From positions 1 through 7,951 of the forward strand of contig PWZW01000256.1 in NCBI GenBank assembly GCA_003567255.1: a DNA stretch of 7,951 bases, written 5' to 3'. Shown in pieces: positions 1-7,951 of the stretch. Positions within the stretch are counted from its first letter, which is position 1. Each line of letters starts with the position of its first letter. A program made the position numbers and the translations under genes. Source of the stretch: Puniceicoccaceae bacterium (lineage in GTDB: Bacteria > Verrucomicrobiota > Verrucomicrobiia > Opitutales > Coraliomargaritaceae). The notes beneath the pieces are model-generated. The model was not told the origin of the DNA, ran no database searches, and worked only from the letters and a program-made list of their open reading frames with translations.

Positions 1-3000
1 ATAACGCGGCAAGGTCGAGCCAGTTCACGCCCGCGTCGGTCATTGTCGCAATATCCTGCCAATTTACACCTGCGTCCGTCAGGCGCGTGAGGTCCAGCCA
101 GTTTATGCTTGCGCTCGCCAGGTCGGATACGTCATCCCAGTTTATACCCGAACCTGTCAATATCGCCACGTCCAACCAGTTCACGCCCGCTTCGGACATG
201 CGTGTGAGGTCTGACCAGTTGATGCCTGATACCGTCAGGGTACCTATATCCCGCCAGTTAACGCCCGTATCCGAAAGTACCGCCACGTCCAACCAGTTCA
301 CGCCCGCTTCGGTCATGCGAGTGAGGTCTGTCCAGTTAACTCCCGCATCTGTCATGACAGCGATATCGGACCAGTTTATCCCGTGTGCGGTCATGACCCC
401 TATATCCAGCCAGTTCACGCCCGCTTCCGTCATATCTGACAAACGTCCCCAATCAATTCCAGACTCTGTCATGCCCTGCAGGTCAAGCCAGTTAACGCCA
501 GCTTCGGTCATGCGTGTGAGATCCTGCCAGTTCACGCCCGCATCCGTAAGGTGCACCAGGTCAAGCCAGTTCACACCCGCTTCGGTAAGTTCGGTCATAT
601 TCCGCCAGTTTATACCGCTTGTTGTCAGTGTTTGCAGATCTCGCCAGTTAACGCCCGCTTCCGTGAGAGTGGTCAATCCCATCCAGTTGACACCCGCGTC
701 CGTCAGCACCGCCAGATCTCGCCAGTTCACACCCGCGTCGGTCAGACGTGATAGATCGTGCCAGTTCACGCCCGCGTCACTTAGGGAAACAAGGTCCACC
801 CAGTTGATGCCCGCGTCCGTCATTACGGCCAGATCAGACCAGTTCACACCCGCTTCGGTAAGACGTGACAGATCGTGCCAGTTCACGCCCGCGTCCGTCA
901 TGACCGCCAGGTCAAGCCAGTTCACGCCCGCGTCGGTCAGGCGAGCGAGATCGAGCCAGTTAATACCCGCTTCGGTCATCGGACGGAGATCCTGCCAGTT
1001 CACGCCGGACTCCGTCAGGCGCGCCAGGTCCAGCCAGTTAACACCCGCTTCCGAAAGGCTCCTCAGGTCATGCCAGTTAACGCCCGCGGCGGTCATCGCA
1101 GTAAGATCAGCCCAGTTCACACCCGCTTTGGTCAACATTTCCAGTCCGGACCAGTTAACACCCACATCTGTAAGGCGAGCGAGGTCGAGCCAGTTAACGC
1201 CAGCTTCACTTAAGGCCGTAAGATCATGCCAGTTGACACCTGCATCTGCCATAACCTTGATATCCTGCCAGTTCACGCCCGCGTCGGTCATGACCTGAAG
1301 GTCCTGCCAATTGATCCCACGAGTGGTCAGGATCCCGATATCCTGCCAGTTCACACCGGATCTGGTCATTACGTTCAGATCCATCCAGTTAACACCTGCC
1401 TCCGTGAGTGCCGCAAGGTCGGACCAGTTGATACCAGCCTCGGTCATGGCCGCTAAACCGCTCCATTCAACACCCGCTTCTGTAAGTGTTTCCAAGCCAT
1501 GCCAGTTAACTCCCGCCTCGGTCATAGCCCTGAGATCAAGCCAGTTCACGCCCGCGTCCGTCAGTGCCGCGAGGTCAAGCCAATTCACACCCGCTTCCGA
1601 GAGGCGCGTGAGGTCCCGCCAGTTGACACCCGCTTCCGAGAGGCGCGTGAGGTCCCGCCAGTTAATACCCGCTTCGGTCATCCCGCTTAAAGCTTCCCAG
1701 TTTATCCCTGTTTCTGTAAAAGACCGTACATCAGCCCAATTGATCCCGGCATCGGTCATGGCCGCAAGATCAAGCCAGTTGACCCCCGCTTCTGAAAGGC
1801 GGGTCAGATCCTGCCAGTTCACTCCGCTGACGGTCAATGTCTCCAAGCCTGCCCAGTTCATACCCGATTTGGTCATTTTTTCCAGATCATGCCAATTTAT
1901 ACCGCTTTCGGACAGAACAGCCAGGTCACGCCAGTTTATACCTGCCTCCGTAAAGCCTTTAAGGTCATGCCAGTTTATACCCGCTGCGGTAAGCGTGCCT
2001 ACATCATGCCAGTTCACGCCCGCCTCCGTCATCACCCCGAGATCGACCCAGTTAATACCCGCTTTGGTCAGCTCTGCAAGATCCAGCCAGTTAACGCCCG
2101 CGTCGGTCATGACAGTAAGATCATACCAATTCACGCCCGCTTCCGTCAAAGCTCTCAGATCCATCCAGTTCACCCCGGTATCCATCATGCGTTCCAGTTC
2201 AAGCCAATTAACGCCCGCGTCTGATAACGCTGCCAGGTCAAGCCAGTTGATCCCGCTTAGCGACATCGTCTCGAGATCCGACCAATTCACCCCTGCATGC
2301 GTAAGATTATGTATATCAAGCCAGTTCACGCCCGCCTCGGTCATCGCACCCAGGTCAAGCCAGTTGACCCCTGCTCCCGTGAGTGCACCTATGTCGGTCC
2401 AGTTGATACCCGCTTCCGTCATCACGACGATGTCGCTCCAGTTGATGCCAGACAAAGTCAGCGGACGCAGGTCCGACCAGTTTATACCCGCGTCCGTCAT
2501 GACCGCGAGGTCAAGCCAGTTAATGCCACGTTCGGTCATTTTATGGATATCGAGCCAGTTCACGCCCGCCTCGGTCATAACGTTCAGATCCGTCCAGTTC
2601 ACGCCTTGCACACTCATCCAGGCAATATCTTGCCAGTTAATACCCGCCTCTGAAAGACGCGTCAGGTCAAACCAGTTCACGCCCGCTTCCGAAAGACGCG
2701 TCAAGTCGAGCCAGTTCACACCCGAACCCGCTAATCGACCCAGATCTTGCCAGTTCACGCCCGCTTCCGTCATTACCGTCAGATCACGCCAGTTAACTCC
2801 CGCCTCGGAAAGTACGGCCATATCAAGCCAGTTCACGCCCGCGTCGGTCATTGCCCCTATATCACGCCAGTTAACTCCTACCTCGCTCATCACCCCGAGA
2901 TCCGACCAGTTAACCCCAGCTACGGACATTTTAGTAAGATCGAGCCAGTTCACGCCCGCCTCCGTCAGGCGGCCAAGATCGACCCAGTTCACGCCCGCGT

Positions 3001-6000
3001 CGGTCAAGACACCCAAACCCGCCCAGTTAGCACCGACTTCCGTCAATATTGCCAGGTCATGCCAGTTCACGCCCGCGTCGGTCATGACCTGAATATCTGT
3101 CCAGTTGATACCCGCTTCCGTGAAGGTAGTGATATCCTGCCAGTTGATACCCGCTTCGGTCATACGCATGAGGTCAAGCCAGTTAGCGCCCGCGTCGGTC
3201 ATTACAGCCAAGTCCGTCCAATTGATGCCAGAATCACTCATGACCTGAATATCATGCCAATTGATACCCGCATATGTAAGACGCCTCAGGTCAAGCCAGT
3301 TCACGCCCGCTTCGGTCAGCGGCTTGAGGTCGAGCCAGTTAACGCCCGCCTCGCTCAAACGAGTAAGATCGTGCCAGTTCACACCCGCTTCAGAAAGACG
3401 CGTCAGGTCCAGCCAGTTCACACCTTGCATGCTCAACACCCGGATATCCATCCAGTTAATGCCCGTCTCTGAAACCCTGTGTATGTCCTGCCAGTTTATG
3501 CCGCTTCGGGTCATGACCGCCAGATCATGCCAGTTCACGCCCGCGTCCGCAAGTACCACAAGATCTGACCAGTTAACACCCGCCTCGGTCATTAACGTCA
3601 GATCCTTCCAATTCACACCCGCATCGGTCAAGCGCGCGAGGTCAAGCCAGTTCACGCCCGCGTCGGTCATGACCTGAAGGTCCGTCCAGTTAACACCCGC
3701 CACAGTGAGTGTTTCGAGGCCTGACCAGTTCACGCCCGCCTCCGTCAAAGCACCAAGATCAAGCCAGTTAACCCCTGCTTCTGAGAGCTTTGTAAGATCC
3801 TGCCAGTTAACACCTGCCGCGGCGAGCATCTCGATGCCTGTCCAATTCACGCCCGCTCTGGTCATTGCTGTCATATCGGCCCAGTTGATCCCTCGCGTGG
3901 TCATCACCGCCAGATCAAACCAGTTGACCCCCGCTTCTGTGAACTTGTGGATATCTGCCCAGTTAACGCCCGTCTCCGTAAGACGCGCCAAGTCCGACCA
4001 GTTAACGCCCGCGTCGGTCATGACCTGAAGGTCCTGCCAGTTAACGCCCGCGTCGGTCATGACCTGAAGATCCTGCCAATCGATACCGGATTCTGTCATG
4101 TACATCAGATCAGCCCAATTCACACCCGCCTTCGTCAGCACGGCCAGATCAAGCCAGTTCACGCCCGCACCGCTCAAGGCGCCCAACCCCTGCCAGTTGA
4201 CCCCCGCTTCGCTCATAGCCGCGATATCCAACCAGTTAACGCCCGCGTCGGTCATTGTAGCAAGATCAAGCCAATTTACACCCGACTCAGACATTGCCGC
4301 CAGATCAAACCAGTTAACACCCGCGTCGGTCATTACAGCAAGGTCGGCCCAGTTCATACCGCGCGTGGTCAAACGTTCCAGGTCCAACCAATTGACACCG
4401 GCTACTGTAAGAGCCTGGAGATCATGCCAGTTCACGCCGGCCTCGGTCAACTGCCTGAGATCCAACCAGTTCACGCCCGCTTCCGTCAGGGGCCTGAGAT
4501 CCGACCAGTTCACGCCCGCTTCCGACAAACGTGCGAGATCCAGCCAATTTACGCCGGATGCCGCCAAAGATGCCATATCAAGCCAGTTCACGCCCGCTTC
4601 GGTCATTGCAGCAATATCAAGCCAGTTCACGCCCGCATCCGTCAATGCAGCTAGTTCGAACCAGTTGACACCAGCTCTTCCCATAGCAGTAAGGTCCAGC
4701 CAATTTACACCACTGGCCGTAAGGACCCCAATATCCTGCCAGTTAATACCAGTTCCCGTTAAATTGGCTATATCAAGCCAATTCACACCCGCTACGGTAA
4801 GCATCCGCAAGTCGGTCCAGTTAACCCCGGCTTCTGACATACGCGCAAGGTCAAGCCAGTTCACGCCCGCTTCCGACAAACGTTCCAATCCACTCCAGTT
4901 AACTCCTGCCTCCGCCATCGACGCCAGGTCATGCCAGTTTATACCACTTACCGACAGGACTTGAATATCATGCCAGTTGATACCTTTCTCCGTAAGACTC
5001 CTGAGATCAAACCAGTTCACGCCCGCTTCGGTCATGCTCCTCAGATCATGCCAGTTCACGCCCGCTTCCGTAAGCGGTCGGAGATCCGACCAGTTAACGC
5101 CCGCTTCGGTAAGGCTCCTCAGGTCAAGCCAGTTCACGCCCGCCTCCGTCATGACCGCCAAGTCGAGCCAGTTCACGCCCGCTTCCGAGAGGCGGGCCAG
5201 ATCCGCCCAGTTCACGCCCGCGTCGGTCATGCTCTCCAAACCTGACCAGTTAATACCCGCTTCACTCAAAACACCTATGTTTAGCCAGTTGACACCGGCT
5301 TCGGACATTACCGTAAGATCCGACCAGTTCACGCCCGCCTCCGTCATAAGGTGCAGGTCATACCAGTTCACGCCCGCTTTGCTTAGAACAGTAAGGTCCT
5401 GCCAGTTGACCCCTCGTGTGGTCATTACCCTGATATCACTCCAGTTCACACCCGCCACTGTCATTGCTGCCAAACCTTCCCAGTCCACACCTGCTTCGGT
5501 GAGTGAGGTCAGGTCGTGCCAGTTCACGCCCGCGTCGGTAAAAATAGCAAGATTCTCCCAGTTAACGTTCGCTTCGGTCATAGTTTCGATACCCGCCCAG
5601 TTCACGCCCGCTTCCGTCATGACGGCAAGATCATGCCAGTTTATCCCAGCATCGGTCATTATCGCCAGATCATGCCAATCAACACCTGCTTTTGAAAGTG
5701 TCTCAAGCCCCTGCCAGTTCACGCCCGCCTCCGTCATGGCGGTAAGATCATGCCAGTTAACGCCAACTTCGGTAAGAGCCGATACATCCTGCCAGTTTAT
5801 ACCCGCACTTGTCAGAGCATGTATGTCCTTCCAGTTCACGCCCGCTTCGGTCATCACTCCGAGATCCTGCCAGTTCACACCAGCTTCCGTCATGACGGCC
5901 AGGTCAAGCCAGTTCACGCCCGCGTCCGTTAGCGCCCCTAGACCCATCCAGTTAACACCCGCTTCGGTCATAGCTCCAAGATCAAACCAATTGATGCCCG

Positions 6001-7951
6001 CTTCGGTCATAGGAACAAAGTCCGCCCAGTTCACGCCCGCTTCCGAAAGACGCGCTAGATCCCGCCAGTTCACGCCCGCTTCACTCAACGTGCCCAAGTC
6101 GCGCCAGTTAACCCCCGCTTCACTCAAACGCATCAGATCATTCCAGTTAACACCGGCTTCGGTCAATGTCGATAATTCTGTCCAATTCACGCCCGCCTCG
6201 GTCATGAACTGCATATCATGCCAGTTAATACCGCGACTCGTCATTTCCTTGATGTCCAGCCAGTTGATACCGGCTTCCGTCATGACTGTTATACCCGACC
6301 AGTTGACCCCTGCCCCTGTGAGAGATGCCATATCTAACCAGTTAACGCCAGCCTCACTTAGACTACCCAAATCGATCCAGTTAACCCCGGTTCTTGACAT
6401 ATTCCTCAGATCAAGCCAGTTCACGCCCGCGTCCGTCATGACAGCAATGTCGGCCCAGTTGACCCCTGCCTCGCTAAGCGGACGCAATCCAAGCCAGTTG
6501 ACGCCCGCGTCCGAAAGGCGCGTAAGATCCGTCCAGTTAACTCCAGCCTCGGTCATTTGCGTGAGGTCAGCCCAGTTGACGCCCGCGTCGCTCAAACGCG
6601 CGAGGTCTTGCCAGTTAACACCTGCCTCAGCCAATAGACCCATGCCTGCCCAGTTAACGCCCGCTTCCGACAAAACCCTCATATCAAACCAGTTAACGCC
6701 CGCGTCGGTCATGACCGCCAGATCAAGCCAGTTCACGCCCGCGTCACTTAAGGTCTTGAGACCTGCCCAGTTCACACCTGACTCGGTCATGACAGCAAGA
6801 TCTATCCAGTTAACACCTGCTGTTGACAATCGCTCCATGTTTGCCCAGTTCACGCCCGCTTCGGTCATCGTCATGATATCTTGCCAGTTAACGCCCGCTT
6901 CCGCCATAGATGCGAGATCATGCCAGTTCACGCCCGCGTCCGTCATGGCCTGTAGGTCATACCAGTTAACGCCCGCGTCCGTCATCGTCGCCAGATCCGT
7001 CCAGTTGACGCCCGCTTCCGAGAGGCGCGTGAGATCATGCCAGTTCACGCCGGCTTCGGTCATCGGTCTGAGATCCGCCCAATTGACACCTGCCGCTGTC
7101 ATGATCGCTATATCACTCCAATTGACTTTTGCATCAGCGAAAACACGTAGATCTAGCCAATTTATCCCAGCTTCCGTCAGGCGCGCAATGTCAAGCCAGT
7201 TGATGTCTGCCACTGTAAGCCTGGCCAGATCCAGCCAGTTCACGCCCGCTTCGGTAAGACGCGCAAGATCTAGCCAGTTAGCGCCGGCATCCGTCATGAA
7301 TGCCAGGTCAGACCAGTTAACGCCCGCTTCTGTCATGGCATTCAACCCCGTCCAGTTCACGCCCGCTTCACTGAAACGCGTGAGGTCGTGCCAGTTAACA
7401 CCCGCTTCTGTTAAACTACGGAAGTCCAGCCAGTTAACGCCCGCTTCTGAGAGGCGCGTGAGGTCAGACCAGTTAACACCCGCCTCGGTCATGCGTGTCA
7501 GGTCATGCCAGTTCACGCCCGCTTCCGTAAGAGATTCTAAGCCTTTCCAGTTCACACCCGCTTCAGAAAAAGATCGAACATCATGCCAATTGACACCAGC
7601 TTCTGTCATTAAACCAATATCAACCCAGTTTATACCCGCTACAGTCAGGATCTGCAGATCCATCCAGTTCACACCCGTTTCCGTCAATACCGCAAGGTCT
7701 GACCAGTTTATGCCCGCTTCTGAGAGACGCATAAGGTCATGCCAGTTAACGCCTGCTTCCGCCATGGATGCGATATCATGCCAGTTAACGCCCGCTTCGG
7801 TCATCACAACAAGGTCTTGCCAATTGATACTGGATCGCGCAAGCAAGGACATGTCAAGCCAGTTAATTCCTGCGTCGGTCATCACTGCAAGATCCGACCA
7901 GTTCACGCCCGCCTCGGAGAGACGCGTCAGATCAACCCAGTTCACGCCCGC
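1..7951 (-). CDS. Interior fragment of a giant 13-residue tandem-repeat protein, open at both ends
   Basis: I see 2,650 consecutive sense codons on the minus strand and neither terminus, so the full protein exceeds 2,650 residues (about 280 kDa for this part). It consists only of 13-residue units, consensus D-L-x-x-[M/L]-[T/S]-[E/D]-A-G-[V/I]-N-W-x. Trp is present in every unit; Asn precedes it except in units 12, 105, 141 and 146 (Asp) and 38 (Glu). Residues 3, 4 and 13 are the variable ones. Two acidic residues per unit against about half a basic one make it strongly acidic. I found no Cys, and Pro occurs only at residue 4, in eight units. There is no signal peptide, membrane segment or other domain in view. 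Because it lacks a start and a stop here, searches for closed ORFs miss it. Constraint is visible: codons vary mostly at synonymous positions, and none of more than 200 TGG codons has decayed to a stop. I do not recognise the family. A solenoid structural, adhesive or binding protein is inference only. The coding call is very secure; the function is unknown. Confidence 0.96.
137..370 (-). repeat. Local 117-bp (three-unit) tandem duplication, units 4-6 and 7-9
   Basis: Units 4-6 (137-253) and 7-9 (254-370) are related copies displaced by three units. The stretch 164-220 matches 281-337 with only three mismatches in 57 bases. The proteins correspond in order: LDVAILTGSGINW with LDVAVLSDTGVNW, SDLTRMSEAGVNW with TDLTRMTEAGVNW, and more weakly RDIGTLTVSGINW with SDIAVMTDAGVNW. 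The copy step is three units rather than one, which supports a 39-residue higher-order repeat. Confidence 0.75.
683..916 (-). repeat. Local 117-bp (three-unit) tandem duplication, units 18-20 and 21-23
   Basis: Units 18-20 (683-799) and 21-23 (800-916) align with a three-unit offset. Unit 19 (HDLSRLTDAGVNW) pairs with unit 22 (HDLSRLTEAGVNW), and these are the only two units in the window with Ser-Arg-Leu at residues 3-5. The DNA around 752-781 is almost identical to 869-898. Unit 18 (RDLAVLTDAGVNW) pairs with unit 21 (SDLAVMTDAGINW). Unit 20 has diverged from unit 23. Confidence 0.65.
1580..1657 (-). repeat. Near-identical adjacent units 41 and 42
   Basis: Both units translate to RDLTRLSEAGVNW and their 39-bp DNA differs at only two positions, both synonymous (the Asn and Val codons). 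Most neighbouring units differ at many positions, so this is probably one of the most recent single-unit duplications in the window. Confidence 0.8.
3998..4075 (-). repeat. Near-identical adjacent units 103 and 104
   Basis: Both units translate to QDLQVMTDAGVNW and differ at one synonymous base (GAC versus GAT at the leading Asp). Unit 33 (1268-1306) has the same protein sequence and differs from unit 103 at one base. Unit 94 (3647-3685) shares its first 37 forward-strand bases with unit 33. This small Gln-Val-Met subfamily (also units 79, 83 and 127) looks recently spread within the array, by unequal exchange or conversion. Confidence 0.8.
5441..5791 (-). repeat. Three consecutive 39-residue super-repeats, units 140-148
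   Basis: The three-unit period is easiest to see here. In forward order the units fall into triplets: EGLAAM, HDLTSL, ENLAIF; then AGIETM, HDLAVM, HDLAIM; then QGLETL, HDLTAM, QDVSAL (first six residues of each unit). Every triplet begins with a unit in which Gly replaces the leading Asp, and the next unit begins His-Asp-Leu. In protein order each triplet is read last unit first. Confidence 0.65.
7118..7234 (-). other. Patch of atypical units (183-185) with loss of the conserved Gly
   Basis: Unit 183 (LDLRVFADAKVNW) has Lys and unit 185 (LDLARLTVADINW) has Asp in place of the otherwise near-universal Gly; unit 184 between them is ordinary. Only five complete units in the window lack this Gly (3, 143, 183, 185 and 201). 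The reading frame, the 39-bp length and Asn-Trp are intact, so this is local divergence within a working gene rather than decay. Confidence 0.7.
7820..7858 (-). other. Most divergent unit (201)
   Basis: Unit 201 reads LDMSLLARSSINW: Ala-Gly becomes Ser-Ser and the acidic residue 7 becomes Arg, while Asp, the hydrophobic positions and Ile-Asn-Trp remain. Unit 3 (98-136, DDVSDLASASINW) is divergent in a similar way, with Ser for Gly. Unit 11 (410-448, GRLSDMTEAGVNW) replaces the leading Asp with Arg. All three keep the exact 39-bp length and the Trp. Confidence 0.7.

Larger units (their letters stand above)
2..7951 (-). repeat. 39-bp tandem array, 203 complete in-frame units plus two partial ones
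   Basis: The forward-strand landmark CCAGTT or CCAATT (minus strand Asn-Trp) recurs every 39 bases from 20 to 7937, a distance of exactly 203 x 39, with no insertion or deletion. Partial units lie at 2-19 and 7937-7951. The units are not identical: Gly is encoded by all four GGN codons, and Val/Ile by GTG, GTT, GTC, GTA and the ATH codons. The acidic residue 7 is mostly GAA, GAG, GAC or GAT, so all four third bases occur while the amino acid stays Glu or Asp. This is the pattern of an old coding array held by selection on the protein, with local recent copying superimposed. Confidence 0.97.

Noticed and set aside
87..5245. Long plus-strand open stretches with repeating SQFTPASV-like translations (such as 87-1298, 1311-3092 and 4098-4964) as a Pro/Ser-rich repeat protein
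   Set aside because: They are the antisense of the 39-bp units. They break repeatedly, several of them where the TGA of a Gln-Val-Met unit falls in frame (near 1298, 3092, 3677 and 4028). Their synonymous sites are not the variable ones, while the minus frame is open throughout.
551..5932. Plus-strand open stretches with PVHARVGH-like repeats (such as 875-1213, 2747-3472 and 3947-4654)
   Set aside because: This frame shares codon boundaries with the minus-strand gene and is its codon-by-codon complement. It is interrupted by stops wherever TGA, TAA or TAG complements Ser or Leu codons.
1..7951. Non-coding satellite DNA or a CRISPR array
   Set aside because: There are no constant repeats separated by unique spacers. 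The period is a multiple of three, and the variation follows codon third positions with invariant Trp.
2..7951. Dockerin or EF-hand calcium-binding repeats, suggested by G-V-N-x-x-D-L
   Set aside because: The calcium-ligand loop (DxNxDG or DxDxDG) is absent, and a 13-residue unit has no room for it.
2..7951. Pentapeptide, Sel1/TPR, ankyrin, leucine-rich or TALE-type repeats
   Set aside because: The unit length (13) and the conserved Trp-Asn-Gly pattern do not match their 5, 34-36, 33, 20-24 or 33-35 residue consensus sequences.
2..7951. In-frame ATG codons on the minus strand as possible gene starts
   Set aside because: Met is a normal residue at position 5 of many units. The frame stays open upstream to the window edge, and I saw no non-repeat leader or convincing ribosome binding site before any of them.

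Overview
The whole window is the interior of one giant protein-coding gene on the minus strand. Reading the reverse complement in the frame whose codons occupy forward positions 2-4, 5-7 and so on to 7949-7951, I translated all 2,650 codons by hand and met no stop codon. The product is an unbroken array of 13-residue units with consensus D-L-x-x-[M/L]-[T/S]-[E/D]-A-G-[V/I]-N-W-x, for example DLAVMTDAGVNWL and DLTRLSEAGVNWH. The DNA period is exactly 39 bp. The first CCAGTT box is at 20 and the last at 7937, 203 x 39 bases apart, and no unit is longer or shorter. Neither the start nor the stop of the gene is in the window, so there is no promoter, ribosome binding site, terminator, RNA gene, mobile element or second gene to report.

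Layout: in this annotation unit k begins at 20+39(k-1) on the forward strand. There are 203 complete units, with a partial unit at each end (2-19 and 7937-7951). The protein runs from unit 203 (N-terminal side) to unit 1 (C-terminal side). Trp is invariant in every unit. The residue before it is Asn in all but five complete units. Variation is concentrated at three residues per unit and at synonymous third codon positions. Rare substitutions (Gly for the leading Asp, Pro at residue 4, Arg at residue 8, Asp-Ile-His) fall strongly in register with every third unit. Several local duplications also span exactly three units, so a 117-bp/39-residue higher-order repeat lies over the 13-residue one.

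Organism: the window does not identify it. Base composition is moderate to high GC (about 55-60% by eye), and 7.9 kb of intron-free repeat coding suits a bacterium, but no taxonomic marker is present. I do not recognise the family and assign no function. From the pattern I infer a very long, acidic, cysteine-free solenoid, possibly with one short helix per 13 residues and a tryptophan spine, carrying a small variable surface patch on each unit. Long open stretches on the plus strand, with repeating SQFTPASV-like or PVHARVGH-like translations, are shadows of this gene.
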